From Caenorhabditis remanei (taxonomy: Eukaryota > Nematoda > Chromadorea > Rhabditida > Rhabditidae): a DNA stretch of 64,000 nt. The translations under genes and the position numbers were made by a program. Location of the stretch: contig NC_071331.1 of the NCBI RefSeq assembly GCF_010183535.1, forward strand, positions 744,001-808,000. The letters run 5' to 3'. Positions 35,067 through 48,708 of this stretch are shown here, piece by piece; the stretch's first letter is position 1, and each line of letters starts with the position of its first letter. Below the pieces are notes generated by a model. It was not told the origin of the DNA, searched no databases, and worked only from the letters and a program-made list of their open reading frames with translations.

Positions 35067-35569
35067 TCCAATTTTATATACATACGTAGTTTTCCAGCCG
35101 CGGATCTCTATGGACTCGAGGTTCTGATCGTACTGTTGTAAGAAAAAGCAACCTTGTAAACATTCGAGCTGGGCCGAGCTGAACTTTTTCTCGAACCGGC
35201 CCGGTCAGCCCAGATTCAAAAGTGTGCACTACTCATTTTTAAATAAAATTTTTTGATGTTTTTTCGAAAAAGAAAATTCACCTAACTAGATTTTTCAAAA
35301 CAATTTTCAAAATTTCGAATTTTGGTTTAAAACGTGTCAATAATAATTTTGATTAAGGTCCGCCCCGTGACAAGTCCGAAAAGACAAAAAAAATCTTATC
35401 ATCGGTTATACACTGATACTACGATGTCTTGGAACTGATACGTTTCGTCCGAGACTCAAAAAACTCGAGAAGATGTTTTATTAAATCATAAAATCGATAG
35501 AAAACAACAAGTATCCGTAAAACTACCGAGTGACGTCGATTCTTCTACTCTCCTCTCTCTTTCTTCTCC

Positions 35570-36719
35570 TTACAACTTAAGAACTCTCTTCACAATAGTC
35601 TTCATTGTCTCTCCTGACATCTTCTCGATATTTAAATCCCTTAAATCTTCTTTACTGATCGACTCCTTTTTATTCAGCCAGAAATGCTGAAAAAGCCATT
35701 TCAAAAGCATCTTATGAAATGTGAACACTCACAACAACTCTTCTCATGTCGAACTCTATTCCAAGATTGATTTCTTGTTTCAAACCTTTTGGATATTTTA
35801 AATCATGAATAATAGTTTGCGCTGCTCTTTGTGCCACCGATCGCATTTTGAAAAGCTTTGCACTACGGAGAATATCACGAATCCCTGCTCGAGTGTCCAT
35901 TTGAATTGGATAGCCATAAGCACAATCCAAAAATTCTTCCAGAGTCCCAGTCGACGGTTTGGGGATTTCGAGATCCAGGAAATCGCGGATTGGTAGATCA
36001 TAAGGTTTCAATATAGAATGGGTGTTCATGACCTGGAGAAATAATTAATGTTCTCTACTGTGTCAAGTTGCAAACTAACCGCTTTATTGATATATATTTC
36101 TTCGTCTGAAAACTTACAAAGCTGCTTATAAAACGGATCAACTGGAGGTACTCTATAATTGACAACAGTTGGTTGGTGGAATCCTTCTACTTCCAGAACT
36201 CGAATATCTGTTCCCACTCGCATCATATTATCTTTCACATAACCAAAACTGTCATTCAAAAGACTATCCAAACTGATATTAGTATCTTGATAAATTACTG
36301 GCTTCTCATGAGTGTAGTTATCGAACCATACATCCCCACAATGGTATTCCACCGAGTTTTGTACATCATTCAAATCGTGCAAAATGAATTTCACATTAGC
36401 TTTCACTCTCCAGTCTTTGACTTTCGGACACACGACTCCACAGTAAACGACAAGAAAAAGTGGGTCTTCCATTCCCTCCGGCATCCATATACCATGTGTA
36501 AAATGAATATTCATTTTGACAAACCATTTCGCAGTTGTCAACGAGTTTTGGTGTCTATTTGCAACTATGGAACTGATGTTTTCAATGTTATATATCGATG
36601 TGAAATGCCCAAGGGGGTTGGGATCTGAAATTTGGGGAGAAATAGAAAATATAGCAAGAAAATTGTAACTCACAATCATCTAAATATGATTTTCTTTCCT
36701 GAGATTGTTTTGCACCCAT
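35570..36719 (-). CDS. MATH-BTB protein, gene 5' (intact counterpart of gene 5)
   Basis: Predicted CUL3 adaptor of 335 aa. Exons are 36719-36674, 36624-36080, 36032-35733 and 35686-35570 (46, 545, 300 and 117 nt), in frame. Exon 1 reads MGAKQSQERKSYLDD and fits the N-myristoylation consensus. The MATH-like exon keeps the segment GIWMPEGMEDPLFLVVYCG that is disrupted by a 5-nt loss in gene 5. The BTB exon carries TLEEFLDCAYGYPIQM and MRSVAQRAAQTIIHD. Exon 4 begins HFWLNKKESISKEDL and ends VLKL, shorter than in gene 5. It is the last MATH-BTB gene before the unit 2 spacer. Confidence 0.85.
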
Positions 36720-38524
36720 TATGAAAAAGGAGTTTTGTTGAAATAAAATTTAGGATTAGAATCCACGCGTTGAAGAAGCGAAACAATTTTTCCACGTGTT
36801 TCAAAAAGTGACCGCGAAACATCACGTTATTCTTTTCTTTCTTTTCGGATACTTTAATCCATTTTGTTTGAAAATGTGCGTTTTGTTTAACCACGAGCTG
36901 GCAAACCCCGTTAACTCATCATTTTGCACAATAAATGAACATAAGATACTCCTGTTATGTCATGACAGGATTATCAAGTTCTTTAAAAAAAATTATTTTA
37001 GTAAAACAGGTTGTGATATTTGAATCAAAACAAAAATATTCACAAAATATAGCGAAAAAATCAAACTTGCAACAGGGCCGAGTCCGGGTCGTGAGCGGGC
37101 CTTAGAATAACTCGTATCAAAATGAAAATTAGGAGTCGATCAACCTGTCAAATTATAGATCTCGGTGAGCTCTACTCAAAACTAGTTTCATTTTCACTGT
37201 GAGTTTAGTGAGAGCCGCAGTACAATCCATTAAGTGGCCGGGCCGTGATTCAAGGCCCCGCTGTTTCAAGGCCCGGCCACAAAATTGATTGTACTGCAGC
37301 TTTCACTAAACTCACTGTGAAAATTAAAATGGATTTGAGTAGAGCTCACCAAGACCTACAATTTGGCAGGTTGATCGACTCCTAATTTTCATTTCGAAGC
37401 GAGTTATTTTAAGACCCGCTCAAGGCCCGGACTCGGCCTGGTAGCAAGTATGGAAAAAATGATAATCAATGTACGAATTTGATTGAAAATCAAAAATCTT
37501 ATTTTGTTTTCATCAACGCTGTGAAACAATAAAAAAGTAGACCGAAAAACAAGGACTAGTATACATAATCGGTGTACCCCTATACATAATCGGTGTACTC
37601 TTATCATCGCAACAAAAACTGAAATGTTTCACCATTTTCATAAGTAATATCTGAATTTGCGCTATTTGTACTAGTCGCGAATGTAGATATTAAACCAAGA
37701 AAAGAATTTCTGTAATAGAATTGAGAATAAAATTGTTATTGTGTGTTTTACAAGAAAGTCATAACTGAAAAACAACGATCACATTTTGTTTCTATCAATT
37801 TCGTGAAACGGAAAAATAATGAATCAAGAAAAAAAGTTAATGATGAATAAAAAAAGTTCTATTCATTAGATATCCTTGTATAATCTGTCCATTTTTTTAA
37901 CATGCCCCAAGAGAAAATAAACGGTTTCATAATTTCAACATATCCCTTTGAGATCTGAGTTTGCGATTTGTTTTGGATTTTCGCACGTTTTGAAGAAGCA
38001 CGCGTGATTGGAGGGATGAAATAGCTGATAGACGATATTGTAACAGAACTTAACCATTTTGAATGCGGTACATTTCCAATTTGTTTTTTTATTGTGTTGT
38101 AAAAGATTTTTTCACTTTTCATTCACCACCCTTGTTCATGATTCATTATTTGTAATTCATGAAAGAGTAATTGGTGTTTGAAGCATGATGTGAGTTTCCA
38201 ATTTCTGAAAAGTTTTAGCATTCGTAAGTTCCTGATTACCTCAAAGTGTCCATGAGTCATTTCTTGGCTGAAATTGTGAAAGTGAGACATCGAAAACTTA
38301 CTAGTTAGAAACCTAGAAACGACTTATCTGCGGAGAAGTGTTGCAACATGAATTACTAACTGATTTATTAACTTCTTGAAACATTTTTTTTGGTTTTTTT
38401 GTTGAAAAAAATCGTTGTTTCATTAAAGTACGAAATTTTAAACAATAATAAGCTTCCAGTTTAGCAAATTAGGATATCACATTCTATTACAGCTCACTTT
38501 CCAAATAAAAAATATATACAAATT
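36720..38524. other. Start of the gene-poor spacer (unit 2)
   Basis: Counterpart of 9383-10770, AT-rich and without a supportable gene apart from the foldback insertion at 37065-37449. Confidence 0.5.
37065..37449. mobile_element. GC-rich foldback element
   Basis: It starts ACTTGCAACAGGGCCGAG and ends CTCGGCCTGGTAGCAAGT. The arms are imperfect inverted repeats of about 170 nt, including GGAGTCGATCAACCTG / CAGGTTGATCGACTCC and a centre GGCCGGGCC...GGCCCGGCC. It is absent from unit 1. Related GC-rich pieces occur at 48308-48708, 55990-56046 and 62993-63325. It has no coding capacity. Confidence 0.8.
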
Positions 38525-38545
38525 TCAAACTCGAGTACGCGCGTA
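38525..38545 (-). ncRNA. Candidate 21U-RNA locus (copy of 10771)
   Basis: Minus-strand CTGTTTCA at 38585-38592; the T of a TGCT context lies 40 nt downstream. The intervening sequence has small indels relative to unit 1 yet stays within one base of the same spacing. Confidence 0.5.
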
Positions 38546-38970
38546 GCAGAATATGAAAAAAAAAGCCAAAATAATTTTACATCTTGAAACAGAAAGAAAA
38601 AAATTATTGTTTCACTATCTTAGCTTCAAGCTCAAAAACTTCTTAATATGATAGTTCCCACTGATGTTTTCTATCACATCCTATTTGTTCAAAAGTATTC
38701 GTTGGGGCAGAATATAATCATATTAATACATCACTTCTCCTTTTCTACTTATCACTTTCTGTCTAGAGCAATATGATAGGAAACTGAGTAATAGCATTTT
38801 TAAATAACGGATAATAACTGATTTCTAAGCTTTTTCGTTAGTTTGCTATGTAATTTTTGTCATGATCAGTAAATTTACCCAATGATACTGTTTTTGATAA
38901 TGTCTGTGTCTGTCCAAATGTCTCTGTTTCACACAGTATCCGATTTCAAATTCACTCAGTGATACATCGT

Positions 38971-38991
38971 TTCTATGTTCAAGCCTGTTTC
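38971..38991 (+). ncRNA. Candidate 21U-RNA locus with shifted start
   Basis: CTGTTTCA at 38924-38931; the T of a CGTT context lies 40 nt downstream. A deletion relative to 11155-11202 brings a different T to the right distance, so the predicted RNA differs from its unit 1 counterpart. Confidence 0.4.
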
Positions 38992-41459
38992 CAGAATCTT
39001 ATTATTTGAATCTTCCAGAAACCCTTATCACATTTGATCCAGAAGGTCAAAATATATTTGAATCATCCAATAACAAAACTCCTCCAGATTCTCCTACAAT
39101 CCATGTCTCATGACAATCAGACACACCTTTCATTGTTTACCCATAGACACCCCAGTTTTTCAATGTTTTCGAGTAATTACTCTGTCAGATTAGGAAGTAG
39201 ATCGAGGAGAAGAAAATGTAACTACAATACTTTGGAAAATTTCAATAATCACAGATTCAGAATGCTTTCATATTGCACTTTCAGGATTACTGCTCGTTTG
39301 ATGTGCCAATTTGTTTGGAACAAAATTACATCACACATTTTTGAGAATGTAGTCTAATCGGTCACATAACTGGTTTATATCATATTATAGATGAAAGACT
39401 AAACGAATCGAAAATATTAAGTGATATAAATGGGTAGACTAGTCAATTAGACTACATTTTTAAAATAAAGTGAAGTAATAAATGTAATCGACTAGAAAAA
39501 AAACTGGTAATGAAACAGAATGGACAATGATCTTATGGGAAGTGGAATATGGATACGACCATCAGTGATTCTTACTGAAGTTTCAATTAGCAGACAACAA
39601 TTCAAACGGGACCGATGAAAATGTTTTTCAGAAATTTTGAGTGCAGTACCGTTTCAATTATTGGTTTCGAAGGGTAGTGACAACTTTCAAATGTTATTAA
39701 AACTGTAAATTTCTGTAATTACTTTAATTTGTTTGATATCAATTAACACGAATGATTCCATTATTTGATACATTTCAGAAATAGAGAAACAAAGATCACA
39801 GATCCCTATTTCAAAAATCAGATTCCCAATAACATAGCATTAGGCCAAATCTAGATGAATGGGGTACATCCAATTCAGGTATTTCAAAAGTTGGTGTTTT
39901 TTGAAAAACTGGTTTCATCATTTTCCAGAGATCACTCGTTCAATTAGAATTGCATTATTTAGTTGGTAGACAACGTCATTCATGATTTATGAATAAGTAG
40001 AGATAGGTGTTTGGAGCATGGTGTGAGTTAGCAATTACTCCGTACGAAATATGAAGATTGTATAATAGATGAAGAAGGAGATAATCCGATTTGAATAATT
40101 GGGCATTATGAAGATTATAAAAATTCTGGAGGTTAAAGAAAAAAAGAAGTTGTGCAATTAAAGACCCGGTTTCAGAGTTATCTAGCTCACATTTTGAAGA
40201 AAAACTTATGTTTTGAGAGCGCACATTCATAAATACAGTTTCAAATCTATTCCAAGTTTTCTCGAAATTTAAAAATTACATTGATCTCAAACTAGCAATT
40301 TTCGATGTCAGCTCTCCAATTTCCATTTTTTTAAATGTCGTTACCACTTTTTGTCTTTGTGAGTACATTTTTCCTCAAATTTCTGAAAATGTAGTCTAAA
40401 TCACTAATCTATAAGTTTATAGAAATGACAGCAGAATTAGAAATAAACCTTTAATGAAAGTTTTTGGAACAAAACTGAAACACAGGTTTTCTAAAAAAAG
40501 AAACGGTATTTCTTACGGTTTTACAAAATCTTAATTGATTATTGCGTTGATTTATTTGATTATACCGACGATAATAATCACGAACCTTGATTCCGAATTG
40601 CTGATCTTTATTTTACCAAAAGCACAATAGAACCTAATCGACATGAATCGTCCTATTCATGCAGTATGAAAATTGGTGTGTTTTTAAAAAAAATCTTTTT
40701 TTCTGATCTTATTGTCGATCAAGATTATGTACTGTGTTGGCCATAGTGAAAAAGATATCACAGTGTTTCGGAAGAGAATAATTTCAAGAATACTGAAAAC
40801 AGTAGTTTTTTTTAATTGAATACTTTCATTTTATCGAAAAGACGATAGACAAATCGATGCTAAAAATCCCAAAAATTAATTGAAAAAAATACATACACTT
40901 TAAAAGTGTTAGATTTTGAACTAAAAGTTGTTTTCTATAGTTTTCAACTGTATCCTAATATCATTATCGACCATGTCTCATGCGGATTTCTGACATTTCT
41001 GAAAAAGTGGAAACATTCTTAAAAACCATATATCCTGGACTTAACAATTCCTATTTCCACCCAGACATTTCACACATTCTCGAAAAAGTAAAAATGCACG
41101 CAATTTCTTTTTTCATTAGTCAGTTCTGCTTGTGGTTTTTGACCCCCCTTCATGTCCCAAAAATAGTAGTCGTAAATTAAGCATTCCTTCTGAATACTCA
41201 GTGGATTAATGTTTCAAATGTTTCTTTTTTTATTGAGATGCGTGGGTAGGTTTTGATAAGGATATGAATTAAGATAGTGATATGAATTGAAATTTAAACG
41301 CTAAAAATCAGTGTTTAATGAAGACGTGTTGGTTGAAACCGGAAAATTGAGTTTGAAAAAAGTAGAAACATGATGATTTTTTGAGTGTTCTACAAGCTAA
41401 ACTCTATGATAATTGCAACAGTGTACGGCACTATCATTTAATAATATTAATAATGATTA

Positions 41460-41480
41460 GTAAAACACAGCAATAGACAA
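41460..41480 (-). ncRNA. Candidate 21U-RNA locus (copy of 15562)
   Basis: Minus-strand CTGTTTCA at 41519-41526; TGAT context with T at 39 nt. Confidence 0.5.
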
Positions 41481-44400
41481 TCAGACTAACGCTGTACAGC
41501 GAAATGTTAAAAAGCATTTGAAACAGTGATTGTTAACTGACTGCGCAGAAGAAGTCAATGATAAATCAAATATCTGAAATATATGAAAAATTAATTCAAA
41601 TACACTTTCAATAATCTCTTTTCGACTTTTTAAATAATGTATTTATCACATCATAGTTGTTCATAAAAATAGCCAATGGGTCAAAATAATATAATCATAT
41701 TAATACATCACTTCCCCTTTCTCTAATTATCACTTTCTGTCTGGAGCATTATGATGATGAGAGGGAGGAAAACGTGAAATCTGAAATATTGCTCGGAGCC
41801 TTTTAAAATAACAGACAATCACGGGTTTTAGGTTTATTTATGACTTTTTAGTCGTGTCATTTTCGCCGTCATCTCAAAAAACAGAATAGAATTTCATAGA
41901 TATATTTGCTTTCGACCAGTTTTCGAAACGGAAACAATTTGCATTTATTTTTATTCTAGCTGTATAGTCTTTATTGTTGTTTCTTCTAACAATCGTGTTT
42001 CGATAGTTTTTGAAAACTGGTTTGATATTGAACATTCGAGAAGTGGATTTGATGCGGCTCTTATTAATTTTCGTGTTTTACTAGGTTTAAAAAAATTTAG
42101 AAACCTATGTAACATTACTGTCCCTATTCTTTGTTGTCACTTTGTTAGTCAAAATACACGAATTTAAAATCTCGTGATCTGAATCCTCCAGAAACCTTTA
42201 TCGCATTTGATCCAGAAGGTCAAAATGTATTTGAATCATCCAATGTCAAAATTTCTCAGAATCCACCTACAATCCGTGTCTCGTGACAAGCAGACACACC
42301 TTTCATTGTTTACCAATAGAGACCCCAGAATTGTTCAATGTTTTCCAGTAAATACTCTGTCAGATTAGGAAGAACTACAATATATTGTGGAGCCATGACC
42401 ACAGAAGGCAGTGAGAAAAAGAAGAGAATTTCGAAGAGATTGAGAAAGAAGTTATCCGATTTGTGTAATTGAAATTGAGATTAAAACGAAGAGGGGATTC
42501 TGGATTGCGGAAAAAGGCAGATCTCAACTAGAAACAGGTGCACTGCACTCAAAATTTCTGAAAAAAAAACATTTTGATCGGTTCCGTTTGAATTGTTGTC
42601 TGCTAATTGAAACTTCAGTAAGAATCACTGATGTTCGTATTCACATTGCACTTCCCATAAGATCATTGTCCATTCAAAGTCATTACCAGTTTTTTGTCTA
42701 GTCGGGTACATTTATTACTTTACAATATTTTAAAAATGTAGTCTAATTGACTAGTCTACCATTTCAATATACTAGAGATGAAAAACTGAGTATTGAAATG
42801 GTGGAGTCATAGAGAAATCCAAGTTGAAATACATTGAAAGGTTTCAAACAGAACTGAAACGGTAAGTTTTGATTAATCAGTTTTCTCAATTGTTCTTGCT
42901 TAATTTTCATTGAATAATCCATTAAAAACCCCCACAAAGATGACGAAACCAAACAATTCAAATAGATGATTTTCAATAACGCCTAATCAACATGAATGGG
43001 GTACATTCTATTCAAAATAGGTCTGTTTTTTATTAAAAATCTGCTCGTCATCTTTTTTTTTGATCACTCGTTCGATCAAATGGACCACTTTTTATTGTTA
43101 CCTTTCTGAAAATGTTATTTATGCATCACAGATAAGTTACTGATATTAGTATGAGGAATATTTGGTGTAATAAAACAGTCTCTAAAGAAATTATGAAAAT
43201 TTATAATATTTTTGAGACAAGCGATAATGAAAGTGAATGGATCATAAAAGTTAAAATAGTTTAGTGTAACAGGCTAATATGTAATAAAGGTAAGGCTATC
43301 TATACTAATCGAAAAATGAAAAAATTGCTTCTCAAAAATTGAAACATTAAAAAACTATTCTTAAAAAAGAAAATTTTCTATCGATATTTGTGGCCTAATT
43401 TTGCAACAAATGCGCCCTAAGGATGACATTTAAACAACACTGAAAATAAGGAGACACGGATAAAGGTTTTTTTGGCCGAACTGTCTGCTATCATTCGGAA
43501 CGATAATGTTTTTGTGAAATTATTACCGATCATTGTATCCGTATTCAACTTCCCATAAGATCATTGCCCATTCTATGTCATTACCAGTTTTTGTCTAGTC
43601 GGGTACATTTATTACTTCATAATATTTTAAAAATGTAGTCTAATTGACTAGTCTACCAATTTGATGAAAGAGAACGTCAAAGCAAAGCCATGCAAAGTTT
43701 AAAAACAAAATTGAAACATAAGTTTATTTAAAATGAATTGCGACAGTAAGTTACCGATAAAAGTGTTGTTATTAATACGGTTTCACTAAATCCATTTTTT
43801 GTTTTCTGCATCGATCATACCTGTCCGCAAAATACACCGCAAACACCCTACTTCAATAAACCTGTTTTCAAAAACTCAATAGAATCTAATCAACATGAGT
43901 CAGGGGAAATCTTATTCATGTTATTTTGAAATCTGCTCTTCATTATTTTCTGATTCGATTAAATGGCCCATTTTTAATGTAAGCGTTATTCTAAAATCGG
44001 ATATTCATGAATCATGGAAATGTGATTGATGTTTGGAGCAGGACTTCGGCAGATGAGTAACGCATAGAACAGTCTCCGGGGAGCGAAAAGACAATTTCCG
44101 ACATTTATGACCTCAAAAACAAAAGTGAATAAATGATTTATGTCAAAATATTTCAGTGTAACAGAGTGAAATATGTAGTGAAGGCTAGGCACTATTTGCT
44201 AAATTGATAAATTTCTCAGGCATTAAAATTTTGCATCGAGAGAGATTTTTTCGATGTCGTGAAACACGAAAAATGTTTTTAGAAGATTTCCACGGACACT
44301 GTTTCTATGAAATCATAAACTATAGTAAATCCAGAACAGTTATTGCTCACAGATTTTTCGGTACATGAGGCTTCCCTGCCAGACCCATGGTATTTATGAA

Positions 44401-47123
44401 AAGCCCTATCGAAATTCGAATCTACTCTGTGCTTTCTTTGTTTTTCATGAAACTGAAAATATCATTACTAACTCAGTATTCTTTAATAATTTAGGCTGTT
44501 CAAAATAATGAATTTAATGAGCATGAAGTCAACAATTAGTATACCCACCCAGACATTTCACATATTCTCAGAAAAGTAAAAAATGTGCACAATATTTTGC
44601 TCATTATTCTTTTCTCCTAGTGGTTTTTGGCCCCCCTTCATGTCCCAAAAAAGTAAAAGTGTTGCTGTAAATTAAGCATTCTTTCTGAATACTCCATGGA
44701 TAATGTTTCAAACTTCTCTCTTTTTTTATGTGATGTATGGGTGGTTATTATTGCTACCAATTCATATCCATTGCAAGCCTTCACAGTCACAAATGAAGCT
44801 TAAAGATAATTTTTTATAAGTCTAGTTCGAGTACAGCGGCTCATCGTGATGGAAACTGAAAATGAAAAAGAGAAGTCGTGACAGTTTCTACATAGATGGC
44901 CTCCTACAACATTTTATTAAAGATCCAGATAAACGCAGCAATATGAAACATAGCAATTTCGACAATTGGAACAGGATACAAGATAATTTTTGAGGCCTAT
45001 ATCGATCATAGCAGAATATGGAAATCATGCCAAAATAATATCCAATTTTGAAACGGTAAGAAAAACATAGAAACTCTTGTTTCATCAACTCATTAAAAAC
45101 TTCAAGCTCAAAAACTTCTCAATGAGATATAACAAAGAAATGGTAGAAACTGAAATGATCAAATCGAGAAATGAAGATACGTATAAATTTATGGATTGAG
45201 GTCTATAAGCTAAACTTTCGATCAAATTTGGGAAAGTTTGCAGCAAAACTATTTTTCTAACACTACAAAATCAGTAGAGTTCTTCATACTAAATTTATCG
45301 ACACACTAGTTGTACAACGAAGGTTCCAAAGCGCACGAAACAGGGATTGTTGAGAAAATTTTTTATTAACGAGTGTGCACCGGCTGTGCACGATAAGCCA
45401 CTCATAAATCAAATATCTGAAGCAGTAAAAAATTGAAAACTCCTGTTCCACTGACTTTCAAAGTGCTTCAAACATATAAAACTATTAATGAATTTGTTTT
45501 GTTGCTCTTTAAATGTTCATAATACCCAGTGGGCCATTATAATGCAATCATATAATACAGGTGATGGTTGAAAGTTCAACATTTAATCATACTTTTTTAA
45601 AGTATACAACAGTAGTTTCGAATTTATGCACAGAAAATCAATCAGAGTCAAATAATATGAAAATACAAAGCCACAAACAAGTTCTCTGAAACAAATTTTA
45701 AAAATTGTTTCACCTAATTTTTAAAAAGGTTCAAGCAAGGAAACTTTTAGTAATTGTTCTTATTGTTCTTTAATTCACATCACATCACATCATTATTGTT
45801 CAAAAATACCCAATGGGTCAAAATAATATAATCAAATTAATACATCACTTCCCCCCTTTCTCTAATTATCACTTTCTGTCTGGAGCATTATGATGATGAG
45901 AGGGAGGAAAACGTGAAATCTGAAATATTGCTCGGAGCCTTTTGAAAATAACAGACAATCACGGGTTTTAGATTTATTTATGACTTTTTAGTCGTGTCAT
46001 TTTCATCGTGATCTTAAACATTGGATGATGGAGTTTAATAGAAAATATTTTTACATTTTGGCCAGCTGCCTAAATTAATTTCTTAATTCCGGCAATAGTT
46101 TGCGGTATATTATTGTTTCTTCTAACAACCATGTTTCAATAGTTTTTGAAATTGTAACCGGCTTTAATAAGATTCGGTCGTTTGGAATTTTCATGGCTCA
46201 TATTAAATTTTCATTTTCTTACTATCTAATTGTCTGAACTGAAATAGTTTTTTGTGATTTTTAATTCTGCTAGCACTACGTCCATTGTTGTTTCTTCAAA
46301 CAATCATATTTCAATAGTTTTTAAAGCAGTAACCGATATTTATAAAATTCAATTCGTGACGAACAACTTTGCAATTTTCATCGGTTTTGTTACATTAATT
46401 TCGATCAAAATCTTCTCCCCAAAAACCTCTGTCAAACCTGATTTAGAAGGTCTAACAATTTGAATCATCCAATATCAAAATTTCTAAGAATCCACCTACA
46501 ATCCGTTGTCTCGTGACAATCAGACACACCTTTCATTGTTTACCAATAGAGACCCCAGAATTCTGAATGTTTTCCAGTAAATACTCTGTCAGATTAGGAA
46601 GTCGAGTGAGGGGGAGACGAGATCAATCATGTAACTACAATATTTTGTGAAATTTCTAATAGTAAGGCTAACAACTCAGAAGCCAGTGAGAATTGGAAAG
46701 AAGAGGATTCTGAAGAGATAGAGAGGAAAGTAATCCGATTTGAGTAATTGAAATTGAGATTAAAACGAAGAGCGGATTCTGGAGATTGGATATTGGAGTA
46801 AAGCGAAGAATCAGGTTTCAAATGCTCTGGTTTTAATAGTCATTCTGTTTTTAACACTTGATGTGTGTTGAAAATGAATACAGTTTTAGATTTTTTTAAT
46901 GGGCTCAAAATTTTTAAAGTGTCGATAATTCGTTATTCTCAATTCTTCAATTTCACATTGACCACCACATTGTTTTATTTCACTACTCTTATCCATATTC
47001 AATTTCCAAGAAGATCAATGCCCATTCGATGTCATTACCAGTTTTTTGTCTAGTCGGGTACATTTATTACTTCATAATATTTTTAAAATGTAGTCTAATT
47101 GACTAGTCTACCATTTCATTATA

Positions 47124-47144
47124 CTAGAGATGAAAAACCGAGCA
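47124..47144 (-). ncRNA. Candidate 21U-RNA locus
   Basis: Minus-strand CTGTTTCA at 47182-47189; TGAT context with T at 38 nt (a TGCT T also lies at 41 nt). The unit 1 motif at 22709-22716 is intact, but I see no YRNT T at 38-41 nt there. Confidence 0.42.
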
Positions 47145-47586
47145 TCATAAAAATCCGAGTTTAATGACAATAAAACAAAATTGAAACAGTAGAAATCAAT
47201 TAATAAGTTCTTAATTGTTCTGGCACATTTTAATTTTCTTCCTTGTTTTTTTTTATTAAAAAACCCCACAAAGATGACGAAACCCAACAATTCAAATAGA
47301 TGATTTTCAATAACGCCTAATCAACATGAATGGGGTACATCCTATTCAAAAGAAGTGTGTTTTTTATTGATAAACTGCTCGTCATCTATTTTCTGATCAC
47401 CCGTTCGATCAAATGAACCACTTTTTATTGTAAGCGTTATTCTAAAATTGGTATTCATGAATCATAGAAATGTGATTGATGTTTGAAGCAGGAATAGTAT
47501 GAGTAATAAAATAAAATAAAACAGTCACTGGAAAAAATATATAATTTTGCAACATTTCTGAGGAATAAAGTTGTAATGAAAATGTA

Positions 47587-47842
47587 CTGTCGAAAAAATA
47601 AAGTTTCGACAAGGATTTTCAAAAGAAAACTTCGCGGGCTGGAACACGCAAGCGCATGAAGCTGTGGGCGGAGCTTAAATTGCAAGCTTAATTAAGCGGC
47701 GCGGTTCTAATTCCAATTGTTTTTTTTCCAAATTAAGAACCGCTTGCAGTTTAAGCTCCGCCCACAACTTCATGCGCTTGCGTCTTCCAGCCCGCGAAGT
47801 TTTTTTTTGAAAATCCTTGTCGAAACTTTATTTTTTCAACAG
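47587..47842. mobile_element. TA-flanked foldback MITE with GC-rich arms
   Basis: The ends CTGTCGAAAAAATAAAGTTT and (reverse complement) CTGTTGAAAAAATAAAGTTT lead into arms of about 120 nt containing GTGGGCGGAGCTTAAA. It is flanked by TA at 47585-47586 and 47843-47844; unit 1 has a single TA in AATGTATCAG at about 23100. The same family occurs at 60575-60831. Ends and TA duplication suggest Tc1/mariner-type mobilisation; no transposase is encoded. Confidence 0.85.
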
Positions 47843-48307
47843 TATCATTCCGTTTGAATCAATTTGAACATAAAAACAAATTTAAGTCTTGACACTGATC
47901 ACACTTATCTCTTGAAAAATATGATATTTCTACTGCTTTTCAAAAATATGCGCTATTGATTGAATGTTTAGTTTCGAGAGATATTTTTCATTGATATGAA
48001 ACATTAGAAACACTTTTGAAATATTTCCACGGGTACTGTTTCTATAAAATCACAAAAGACAGATAATCCAGAACTGTTATTGTTAAGTCACCAGAGTACA
48101 GAATTTATGAATTTAACAACAACATACTTTCTTCATGCTCCGGTAGTGATTACATGACGCACCAGATTTTTTTCATGTCAGAGCCTTTTATTTATACGTG
48201 TCATAATGGTGGCTATCGATCGAAATTCGAATCCACCCAGAATCTTTTGTGTTAAACACGAAACTGAGAATATCATTATCGCGAGTCTTCATTCAATTCT
48301 AGACCAG

Positions 48308-48708
48308 ACTTGCAAAATTTCGGCCCTGCCCGGAGTCAAGGAATGTGCACTTTTTTTTCACAAAGTTTTTGAAATTTTTTGAAATTTTCATTAAAAATAG
48401 TCAAAAACCTATGAAAAAACATATGTAAAAACATAGTCGAAAATTCGACGTTTTTAAAATCCAAATTTTTGTACTGTGGCACGGTGATTTTTTCGGTTCC
48501 ACCTCCTTTCATTCTGACGAGTTTTTCTCGAAAATTACTTAAAATTTACGCAAAATTTTCTGTAATTATCCGAGGTAACTGAAGGATCTATAGCAGTGAA
48601 AAAGAATTTTCCGAAAATTTTCAGCTATTTTCGATAAAAAACTCGTTAGAATGAAAGGAGGTGGTACCGAAAAAATCACCGTGTGTGACCCGGCCCGGGT
48701 CGTTGCAA
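48308..48708. mobile_element. GC-rich repeat with an internal foldback
   Basis: It begins ACTTGCAAAATTTCGGCCCT and ends CCCGGGTCGTTGCAA. Inside, 48480-48683 is a foldback with arms CACGGTGATTTTTTCGGTTC / TACCGAAAAAATCACCGTG and an AATGAAAGGAGGTGG segment. It is absent at the matching place in unit 1 and has no coding capacity. Confidence 0.65.
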
